The translations under genes were made by a program, and so were the position numbers. From JAICKM01 sp038228295 (lineage in GTDB: Bacteria; Chloroflexota; Chloroflexia; QHBQ01; JAICKM01), in contig JBBRPH010000008.1 in the NCBI GenBank assembly GCA_038228295.1, forward strand, positions 48,795 to 112,794: DNA of 64,000 bases, in the 5' to 3' direction. The notes below the pieces were generated by a model. The model was given only the letters and a program-made list of their open reading frames with translations. It was not told the origin of the DNA and searched no databases. Position 1 is the stretch's first letter, and every line of letters begins with the position of its first letter. Positions 57,045 to 64,000 of this stretch are shown here, piece after piece.

Positions 57045-58238
57045 CTAGACGCGCTCGAAGACCGCCGCGATGCCCTGGCCGCCACCAATGCAAAGAGCGG
57101 CTACGCCGAAGCGCCCGCCCCGGCGGCGTAGTTCGTAAAGCAAGGTCAGGGCCAGGCGGGCGCCGCTGGCGGCCAGAGGGTGACCGAGCGCGATGGCCCC
57201 GCCGTTAACGTTCACCCGTGTGCGGTCCAACTTCAGCTCGGCCTCAACGGCCAGGTACTGTGCGGCAAAGGCTTCGTTAATCTCGAACAGATCGATCTCG
57301 TCCAGCGTCAGGTCGGCGCGCTTGAGGGCGGCGCGAATGGCCGGCGCGGGGCCGATGCCCATCACCTCCGGTTCCACGCCGACGACCGCCCAGGAGATCA
57401 GGCGGCCCAACGGCTGGATCTTGCGTGCGGCGGCGAATGCACTGCTGCTGACCACCAGCGCGGCGGCGGCATCGTTGATCCCGCTGGCGTTGCCCGCCGT
57501 CACCGTGCCGCCCTCTTTGAAGCGTGCTTTGAGGCGGGCCAGGGCTTCGGCGCTGCTGTCGGGGCGCGGGTGTTCGTCGCGGGTCACTTCGAGCGTTTCG
57601 CCTTTTTTGCCGTGGCCGGGCGTGACCACGATCTCGGCGGCCAGCCGGCCCGCTTCTTGGGCGGCGTGGGCCAGTTGCTGGCTGCGCAGCGCGAACGCAT
57701 CGGCAGCCTCGCGGCTGAGATCGTAGCGCACCGCCAGGTTTTCGGCGGTCAGCGCCATGCTCACACCGCACAGATTGTCGGTGAGCGCGGCCCACAGCGA
57801 GTCTTGCATCCGCGCATCCTGACCCAACTCCAGCCCCCAGCGCCCATTGTAAAGGACGTGCGGAGCTTGGCTTAGGTTTTCGGTGCCGCCCGCCAGCGCA
57901 CATTGTGATTCGTTGAGCAAGATGCCCTGCGCGGCGCTGATAATCGCTTGCAAACCGCTGCCGCAGAGCCGGTTGACGGTGAGGGCGGGCGTCTCCTGCG
58001 GGATGGCGCATTGCAGGCCCACATGGCGCGCCAGATAGACGGCATCGGTGCTGGTTTGTAAGACGTTGCCCAGCACCACGTTGTCTATGTCGGCGGGTGT
58101 AATGCCGGCCCGCTGGATCGCCGCTTGCCCGGCATAGACTCCCAACTGCGTGGCGGTCGTCTTGCGGAACACGCCACCGAAAGTGCCGACCGGGGTGCGC
58201 GCCCCGTCCAAAATTACGACGTCCCGACTGAACTCCAT
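57045..58238 (-). CDS. Acetyl-CoA acetyltransferase (thiolase)
   Basis: 397 residues from ATG 58238 (GGGAGTG upstream). Catalytic Cys92 in NRLCGSGLQA, His in GHPLAASGARL near 350, and the second Cys in CIGGGQGIAAVFE near 380 are all present. Condenses two acetyl-CoA or cleaves 3-ketoacyl-CoA. It starts 43 bases after the antiporter stop, on the same strand. No other beta-oxidation or PHB gene is in the window. Confidence 0.94.
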   Translation of the reverse strand: MEFSRDVVILDGARTPVGTFGGVFRKTTATQLGVYAGQAAIQRAGITPADIDNVVLGNVLQTSTDAVYLARHVGLQCAIPQETPALTVNRLCGSGLQAIISAAQGILLNESQCALAGGTENLSQAPHVLYNGRWGLELGQDARMQDSLWAALTDNLCGVSMALTAENLAVRYDLSREAADAFALRSQQLAHAAQEAGRLAAEIVVTPGHGKKGETLEVTRDEHPRPDSSAEALARLKARFKEGGTVTAGNASGINDAAAALVVSSSAFAAARKIQPLGRLISWAVVGVEPEVMGIGPAPAIRAALKRADLTLDEIDLFEINEAFAAQYLAVEAELKLDRTRVNVNGGAIALGHPLAASGARLALTLLYELRRRGGRFGVAALCIGGGQGIAAVFERV

Positions 58239-58281
58239 GTTCACTCCCATTTCTAAGCCGGTTACTAAGCCGGTCTGGGTC

Positions 58282-59370
58282 CTAGCCCCACCAGAAACTG
58301 GCGGCGATAATCACATATAAGCCGACCAATGCCAGTCCTTCCAGCCAGGTCGATTCGCCGTCGTAGATGACCAGCGCACCAATAATAGCCGAGAGGGCCA
58401 GCGCGGCGAGCATGAGCGGCGGCAAGACCAGGTTGAGCGGCGTGCCGCCGGTGAAGCGACTCAGCAGGACCAGCGCGGGCGCCAGCGCGATCGCCACTTG
58501 CAGGCTGCTGTTGAGGATGACGCTGATCGCAAAGTCAGGCTGGTTACGTGCCGCCATTTGCACGCCGACCACATTTTCCACCGCATTACCGGCAATAGCG
58601 ACAATAACCAGGCCCGTGAAGGCTTCCGAGAGGTGGAACGCCGCCATCGTCGGTTTAAGGGCGTTCACGAACCAATCGGAGACGAAGGCCGCGCCCAGCC
58701 CGGCGACCACCAGCAGCACCAGCGTGAGGGCTAGCGGCCAGTGAGCTTCTGCTTCACCGCTCACAGTTTCCTCGCTGGCCCCCGGCCCCCCTTTGAGCGA
58801 GAAGGGGATACTCGCAACAAAAACCACCAGCAGCACAATAGCGACGATGATGCTCAGTTCGCCCGCATGGGACGCATCGGGCAGGCCCGGTTGGGTGGCT
58901 AGGGTGGGGATCGCCAACCCGGCCACACTGAGTAGGATTAGCACCGCCATCATGCGCGTCGGCCCTTTACCGAAGGTTTGCGTGCCGTGCCGCAGGCCGC
59001 CGACGATAAAGGCCAAGCCCAACACCAGCAAACTGTTGCCCAGGATCGATCCGATCAGCGCGGCCTGCACCACACCCACCAGCCCGGCGCGCAGGGCGAA
59101 GATCGCGATAAACAGTTCGGGCAGATTGCCCAGCGCCGACTGCAGCACCCCGGTCGCGCCCGGCCCGAAACGCACCGCCAGTTGGTCGGTCGCGTCGCCG
59201 ACTAGGGAGGCCAACCCGGCCAGCGTGACCGCCGCGATCCCGAACACCAGCACACTATCTGCGCCGATGCCTTGTAGCAAGGCTGTCAGCAGCGTACCGC
59301 CGATCGCCACGGCCAGGGTGATCCACTCTTTGCGATTCAGCACCTTCAAGCCCGCGATTTGCGTTGTCAT
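58282..59370 (-). CDS. cax: Calcium/cation:proton antiporter, CaCA/Cax-type
   Basis: 362 residues with about 11 hydrophobic segments and the two repeated signature regions of the CaCA family: GNLPELFIAIFALRAGLVGV (about 81-100) and GNAVENVVGVQMAARNQPDF (about 261-280). Most members read GNATE; here the first is GNLPE with the acidic residue kept. It exports Ca2+ or another cation in exchange for protons. ATG follows GAGGAGAA. Promoter at 59414-59442. Confidence 0.88.
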   Translation of the reverse strand: MTTQIAGLKVLNRKEWITLAVAIGGTLLTALLQGIGADSVLVFGIAAVTLAGLASLVGDATDQLAVRFGPGATGVLQSALGNLPELFIAIFALRAGLVGVVQAALIGSILGNSLLVLGLAFIVGGLRHGTQTFGKGPTRMMAVLILLSVAGLAIPTLATQPGLPDASHAGELSIIVAIVLLVVFVASIPFSLKGGPGASEETVSGEAEAHWPLALTLVLLVVAGLGAAFVSDWFVNALKPTMAAFHLSEAFTGLVIVAIAGNAVENVVGVQMAARNQPDFAISVILNSSLQVAIALAPALVLLSRFTGGTPLNLVLPPLMLAALALSAIIGALVIYDGESTWLEGLALVGLYVIIAASFWWG

Positions 59371-59413
59371 GCTTTATTCTCCTCATCCTGGTGGTGCCGG
59401 ATCTCTGCACGTC

Positions 59414-59442
59414 ATTATAGCCGTCTGTTCTGCCGGCGACAA
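59414..59442 (-). promoter_or_regulatory. Promoter of the antiporter/thiolase pair
   Basis: Minus strand TTGTCG, 17 bases, TATAAT. Confidence 0.55.
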
Positions 59443-59587
59443 GCAATCGAGTGCGGAGTGCGGATGGAGAGGGGTTCTGAGGCTAAGTTCTGAGTTATAG
59501 ATGAAGACGGGTTGAACTGCGCCGCCATTTCGCGCTCTGCATTCCTCTGCCTTGCCGGGTCAGGCGGCTCTGTGTTAGCATGGCGCT

Positions 59588-59887
59588 ATGGCGATACGCT
59601 GGGGACAGGTGGGGCTGGCGCTGGGACTATTCGGCCTGCTGCTGATGGGGCTGATGGGATCCGACAGCATGAATTTTATGCTCTGGACGTGGCTCTGGCC
59701 GCTGCTGGCGAGCGCGTTGGGCCTGGGCGCGGGACTGGCGGCGGCCGCCGGCGCGGCCCGCCGGCCCTCCCGCGCGGCGCGTGTCTGGGCGGCGGCGGCG
59801 GTGCTGCTGAGTGCCGGCACACTGCTGGCGGCACTGGCCGGTTTTGTGGGCATGGTGGCTGCGATGCACTCCATGCCGATGCCGTGA
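59588..59887 (+). CDS. Small membrane protein, 99 residues
   Basis: ATG 59588 with no good ribosome binding site. Three hydrophobic segments (about 6-24, 30-58, 65-90), Met-rich in the loop and at the end (SDSMNFMLW, AAMHSMPMP). Not recognised. The Met/His-rich ends hint at copper handling, but this is inference. Confidence 0.55.
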   Translation: MAIRWGQVGLALGLFGLLLMGLMGSDSMNFMLWTWLWPLLASALGLGAGLAAAAGAARRPSRAARVWAAAAVLLSAGTLLAALAGFVGMVAAMHSMPMP

Positions 59888-59904
59888 ACAGCCCGCGCAG
59901 GCTA

Positions 59905-59933
59905 TTGACCCCCCGCTTCCGCCCTGTTATAAT
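59905..59933 (+). promoter_or_regulatory. Promoter of the large surface protein
   Basis: TTGACC, 17 bases, TATAAT preceded by TGT (extended -10). It gives a leader of about 155 bases. Confidence 0.7.
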
Positions 59934-60096
59934 AGGGTGAAGCCCATATAACACCATACAACTTCACATCCCGTAACTCTCGTTGGCCCAACGACAATTA
60001 GAATCTTGCCTACGCCACGCCGCCCTCGTCGGTTGTGGTATTCCTCAGGCAGCTTATTGTTCGGCTCTCATTAGATCAGGTAGGAGAAATGCTGTG

Positions 60097-63000
60097 ATGC
60101 TCCGTTCTTTGCGTGCGGCCGGTCTCCGGCGCGCCCTCACGCTCCTCGTGCTGCTCAGTATGACCCTGAGTGCTTGGCCCGGCATAGGTGCCGCCGCCCA
60201 CCCCGCCTCGCCCGATGTGCCTGCCTCCGCTCCCCGCCTGCCGAGCGTGGCGAGCGCGGTCGGTGCGCCGGCGGCCCCGGCCGCCGTGGCGATTGCAGCC
60301 ACCAAACGCTACGGGCTACGGGTGGATAATAACAGCAACGGTCTCGCGAATCCGGGCGACACGTTGAGCTACACCGTCGCCCTCACCAACAGTGGTAGCA
60401 CCGATGCGACCGGGGTGGTCTTCAGCGATACGCTCGACGCACACACCACGTTGGTGGGTGGTTCGCTCGACGTGTCGCCGCTGCCGTTTGACGACAGCTA
60501 CTCCACGGTCGGTAACACGCTGCTGGCAGTCGGTGTTACACCGCCTGCCGGTACGCCTGCCGTGCAAACGGCAGGCAACGTCCTCAGCAACGACGTAGTG
60601 TTTCTCGGCGACACGTTCACCCTGACGGCCTACGACGCGACCAGCGCAAACGGCGGCACCGTCGTACTCACCGCCGCCACCGGCACGTTTACCTATCTGC
60701 CGCCGGTGGGCTTTAGCGGCCTCGATCAGTTCACTTATACGGTAACGAACAACCACGGCCTGACCAACACCGGCACCGTGCGGATCACGGTGCTGAACCG
60801 TGTATGGTATGTAGACAATTCGCGGGGCACCAACGGTGACGGGCGTTCGACCAGTCCCTTCAACACCCTGACCAATATTAACGGCGCCGGCGGTGTGGGT
60901 GATGCAGACGGTCCCAACGACTATCTGTACCTGTTCACCGGCACCGGCAACTACGCTGGTGCGCCGCTGCCGTTGGAGACCAACCAGACCTTAATCGGGC
61001 AGGGCGCGGCGCTGGTAGTAGCCGGCTTCACGCTCCAGGCGGCGGGCACCCGGCCGGTGCTAGCCAATACCGGTGGCGACATCCTCACCCTGGCCTCGAA
61101 TACCACCGTGCGCGGGCTGGACCTCGGCGCGGCGGCGGCCGGCGGCACCAAAATTATCAACACCGGTACACTCACCGGTACGATCACGATTGATACGCTG
61201 GCCGAAACCGCCGGGGCGGCCGGGCAGGCCGTCAGCATCCAAAACGCCAATTTGGCGGTCACGCTCGATGCAGCAGTCGGCTCCGGCGGGACGCGCGGTA
61301 TCAACCTCGATACCGTCACCGGCGGTTTTACTGCGAACGGCGGCACGATCAGCGGAGCCTCTACCGATGGGGTGCGCGTCAACGCGGGCACGGCCAATGT
61401 CACCTATAGCGGGACGGTCAGCAGCACCGCGAGCAGCCATTCGGTCGAAGTGATCAACCATAGCGGCGGCACGGTCAGCTTTAGCGGGGCCGTCACCGAT
61501 AGCGGGGCCGGCATTAACCTCACCGGCAATACCGGTGCTACAATCAACTTTAGCGGCGGCCTAGCCGTCAGCACCGGCGCATTACCGGCTTTCATCGCTA
61601 CCGGCGGCGGTACCGTCAGCGCAACTCAGAACAACACCAGCATCGTCAACACCCTGGCGACCACTACCGGCACGGCCCTCAACGTCGCCAATACCACCAT
61701 CGGCGCAGCCGGGCTGACCTTCCGCAGCATCGCTGCCAATGGCACAGCCAACGGTATCATCCTCAACAACACGGGTAGCAGCGGCGGCTTGACCGTGAGC
61801 GGCAACGGTGCGGCGGGGACTGGCGGCACGATCCAAAACACCACCGGCGACAGTATCGCGCTGAACTCCACCAGCAACGTGGCGCTGAACTACATGGTTA
61901 TCACGAATAGCAGCCTCAATGGGCTGTTCGGTGATGCCGTCACCAACTTCACCATTGCTAACAGCGGCGTAACCAACAACAACAGTACTCAGACGGCTAT
62001 GGATGCCGGCATCAAGTTCGGCAATCTGCTCGGCACCTGTGCGATCACTAATACGACGGTGAGCGGCACCAAAGGTAATAATATCTACCTGAACCCGACC
62101 GGCGGCACGCTGACGAACCTAACCATCAGCGGCTCGACTATCGGCCCCAACCCGGTCGGCACGGGCGCGAACGGCTTCTCGCTCGTCACCAACGGTGCCG
62201 CCAACGTGACCGTCACCGTCACCGGCAGCAGTGTGTTCACCGGTAATCAAAGCAGTGGGTTCCTGACGACGATTGACAATGGTGCCACGGCTACGATCAA
62301 TATCAATAACTCGACTTTCCAGGATAACAACACCAACGTGGACCTGGGCAGCAGCGGTAGCGGCGTGCAAAACATCAACGTGCTGAACAACACGCTGCTG
62401 CGCGCCGCTAACAACAGCATGAATATCGTCGGTGATGGGCAGATCATCGGCCGCATTACCGGCAATACCATCGGCAACGGCACCCCCGACTCGGGATCGC
62501 GTGATACCTACGGTATCGCGATTGGACACCGCAGCAACCTGGCCTGGCGGCTGGCGGTCCTCAACAATACCATCCACAACACCGACTTCGAGGGCATCTT
62601 TATTGAAACCGGCGAAATTGCGACGAACACCGGCAGCATGGATCTTACGTTAACCGGCAACACCGTCACCCCTCCGGACGACAATTCGGGCTTCCCTTCG
62701 CTGCCGCGCGGCACCTTGGTACGTTCGCGCAACGGCACCGCGATGTGCGCTAATATCAGCAACAATGAGAGCCGCGGCAATGCGGCCAACGGCTACTACA
62801 TACGACGGAGTAATGCTTCGACCTTTAAACTGCAAGGCTTCACAACCAACGTGGCGACCACCCTGACCGCCAACGGCAATCACACCAACGGCGGCGCGCC
62901 GACCGTAGATACCAGCGGCGAGCCGTTCACCGGCGCCTGTACCCCGCAACTGCCGCCGGTGCCCGACGGCCCGCACGCCGCTGCGCCCGCGACGAGTAGT

Positions 63001-64000
63001 GCCACCACCGGTCGTGCGCCGGATCATGCGGCGCGCAGCGGCGTGGCGACCTTGAATGCGGCGGCGCAGCAGTTCCGGGCGGATAGCGCAAGCGGCAACG
63101 CCGCCGGTGGGCCGGCGCAAGCCGCTACAGTGCTCGCCGGCGCAGCGGCCAAAGCTGCGCCGAGCAGTTCCCCGCCGATCAACATTACCATCGGCACGCT
63201 GCCCACCGGCAAGCACCTGCTCATCGTCTTTGATGCGATCATTGACCCGGCTCCCTTGCCGGCCGGGGTCAACAGCGTCTCCAACCAGGGCAGCATCAGC
63301 GGCTCCAACTTTAGCTCGGTCGTCACCGACGACCCGACCACGCCCGCCCCGAACGATCCGACGATCACGCCGATTGACGCGGCCCCCGACCTGACGATCA
63401 GCAAAAGCGACGGCGGGATCACCGTGATCCCCGGCGACAATATTCCCTATACCCTGACCTACACCAACACCGGCACCCAGGCCGCCACCGGCGTGGTGCT
63501 CACCGAAACGGTGCCGGTTAACACCAGCTTTGTTGCCGGGGCCAGCACGCCGGGCTGGGTCTGCACGCCCAATAGCCAGGCCGGCAGCATCTGCACCCTG
63601 GCGCGCGGCAGCCTGCTGGGGGGGGGTGGCAACGGATCGGCGCTATTTACTGTGCAGGTCGACCCGGCCCTCGCCACTGCCACGACGATCACCAATACCG
63701 TCCGCATCGGCGACGACGGCAGCAATGGCCCCGACCAAAACCCCGGCAACAACCAGGGTAGCGACACCACGCCGGTCATCCTGCCCACCGCTACGCCGAC
63801 AAACACACCGACGAACACGCCGACAGCGACGAACACGCCGACGAACACGCCGACGAACACGCCGACGAACACGCCGACGAACACGCCGACCGCCACCGAC
63901 ACACCGACAATCACGCCGACGTTCACCAACACGCCGACGAACACGCCGACGAATACGCCGACCGCTACAAACACAGCAACGAATACGCCGACAGCCACCA
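60097..64000 (+). CDS. Very large secreted DUF11/beta-helix surface protein (3' truncated by window)
   Basis: Open frame from ATG 60097 (AGGAG at 60082-60086) to the window end with no stop, at least 1301 residues. Signal peptide about 1-35 (LTLLVLLSMTLSAWPGIGAA). A first DUF11-like domain (GLANPGDTLSYTVALTNSGS and following), an Ig/cadherin-like VLSNDVVFLGDTFTLTAYDA domain, then a long beta-helix region (about 240-880) rich in Asn/Gly/Thr/Ser, a short Ala-rich linker, a second DUF11 domain from about 1098 (PDLTISKSDGGITVIPGDNI) and a Thr-Pro-Asn tail from about 1230. Likely adhesin or surface-layer protein. Confidence 0.85.
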   Translation, partial: MLRSLRAAGLRRALTLLVLLSMTLSAWPGIGAAAHPASPDVPASAPRLPSVASAVGAPAAPAAVAIAATKRYGLRVDNNSNGLANPGDTLSYTVALTNSGSTDATGVVFSDTLDAHTTLVGGSLDVSPLPFDDSYSTVGNTLLAVGVTPPAGTPAVQTAGNVLSNDVVFLGDTFTLTAYDATSANGGTVVLTAATGTFTYLPPVGFSGLDQFTYTVTNNHGLTNTGTVRITVLNRVWYVDNSRGTNGDGRSTSPFNTLTNINGAGGVGDADGPNDYLYLFTGTGNYAGAPLPLETNQTLIGQGAALVVAGFTLQAAGTRPVLANTGGDILTLASNTTVRGLDLGAAAAGGTKIINTGTLTGTITIDTLAETAGAAGQAVSIQNANLAVTLDAAVGSGGTRGINLDTVTGGFTANGGTISGASTDGVRVNAGTANVTYSGTVSSTASSHSVEVINHSGGTVSFSGAVTDSGAGINLTGNTGATINFSGGLAVSTGALPAFIATGGGTVSATQNNTSIVNTLATTTGTALNVANTTIGAAGLTFRSIAANGTANGIILNNTGSSGGLTVSGNGAAGTGGTIQNTTGDSIALNSTSNVALNYMVITNSSLNGLFGDAVTNFTIANSGVTNNNSTQTAMDAGIKFGNLLGTCAITNTTVSGTKGNNIYLNPTGGTLTNLTISGSTIGPNPVGTGANGFSLVTNGAANVTVTVTGSSVFTGNQSSGFLTTIDNGATATININNSTFQDNNTNVDLGSSGSGVQNINVLNNTLLRAANNSMNIVGDGQIIGRITGNTIGNGTPDSGSRDTYGIAIGHRSNLAWRLAVLNNTIHNTDFEGIFIETGEIATNTGSMDLTLTGNTVTPPDDNSGFPSLPRGTLVRSRNGTAMCANISNNESRGNAANGYYIRRSNASTFKLQGFTTNVATTLTANGNHTNGGAPTVDTSGEPFTGACTPQLPPVPDGPHAAAPATSSATTGRAPDHAARSGVATLNAAAQQFRADSASGNAAGGPAQAATVLAGAAAKAAPSSSPPINITIGTLPTGKHLLIVFDAIIDPAPLPAGVNSVSNQGSISGSNFSSVVTDDPTTPAPNDPTITPIDAAPDLTISKSDGGITVIPGDNIPYTLTYTNTGTQAATGVVLTETVPVNTSFVAGASTPGWVCTPNSQAGSICTLARGSLLGGGGNGSALFTVQVDPALATATTITNTVRIGDDGSNGPDQNPGNNQGSDTTPVILPTATPTNTPTNTPTATNTPTNTPTNTPTNTPTNTPTATDTPTITPTFTNTPTNTPTNTPTATNTATNTPTAT
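63787..64000 (+). repeat. Tandem ACACCGACGA-type repeats coding TPTNTPT
   Basis: The 12-base ACGCCGACGAAC unit and variants recur to the window end. This is a protein-coding stalk, not a CRISPR array. Confidence 0.9.

Noticed and set aside
60316..63998. Long minus-strand open frames opposite the surface protein
   Set aside because: They are shadows of a GC-rich coding frame; Val/Gly-biased translations and no ribosome binding sites.
63787..64000. CRISPR-like direct repeats
   Set aside because: The repeats are 12 bases, in one reading frame, encode Thr-Pro-Thr-Asn, and have no unique spacers; they are a protein stalk.

Overview
The window is GC-rich, densely coded bacterial DNA with no rRNA, CRISPR array or insertion sequence that I can see. 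I infer a member of the Chloroflexota, probably class Chloroflexia. The support is the Thr-Pro-Asn tails on surface proteins, a lipoprotein with a Thr/Pro stalk, recR followed by a roadblock/LC7 gene, a Gly-Tyr-Gln-Pro repeat ahead of a DUF4190-like domain, tandem double-GNAT proteins, Uma2 and HicAB genes, and an F420/FMN-type PPOX protein. This is inference from gene style; no 16S gene is present. Many genes carry an extended -10 promoter (TGn-TATAAT or TACAAT).

Layout. 1-2.8 kb: the end of a branched-chain 2-oxoacid dehydrogenase operon (E1 alpha partial, E1 beta, E2). 2.9-13.9 kb: two membrane glycosyltransferase-like proteins, a HicAB toxin-antitoxin pair, a nitroreductase, an O-methyltransferase, several unknowns, lipoyl synthase (which makes the cofactor needed by E2) and an M50-like membrane metalloprotease. 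13.9-18.1 kb: purine-type permease, lipoprotein, DoxX protein. 18.5-25.9 kb: a minus-strand operon of NADH dehydrogenase type 2, a PAS/GGDEF/EAL protein, a receiver-GGDEF regulator and a GAF/PAS histidine kinase, joined by ATGA overlaps. 26-32 kb: ABC-F ATPase, a PPOX protein, a DUF4190-like protein, roadblock, recR and an unusual thioredoxin-reductase-like flavoprotein. 32.2-34 kb: rplJ-rplL with a long leader, then tRNA-Pro(GGG).

34-43 kb is accessory-like: an RDD/repeat membrane protein, Uma2, a DinB/ClbS-like protein, an in-frame GIY-YIG/cyclodeaminase fusion, HAD phosphatase, phospholipase-D protein, a DUF2378-like gene and its decayed duplicate. 43.2-49.5 kb: a LysE exporter and four paralogous double-GNAT acetyltransferases with an ArsR-like/DUF2087 regulator among them. 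49.5-59.9 kb: MBL hydrolase, a redox operon (DUF3105, TlpA-like, MauE-like), C39-like peptidase, a secreted beta-propeller, an alpha/beta hydrolase, thiolase, a cation/proton antiporter and a small membrane protein. From 60.1 kb to the end runs a very large secreted DUF11/beta-helix surface protein that is cut by the window edge.

Structure not explained by genes: a dispersed family of intergenic palindromes built on ACGTAAAACG (38.2, 39.2, 43.05, 45.6 and 46.7 kb; the last has 18-bp perfect arms), a decayed gene duplicate, a GIY-YIG/cyclodeaminase fusion with its own internal ribosome binding site, a shared motif flanking the GNAT regulator, and a HicB antitoxin with an apparently reversed domain order.
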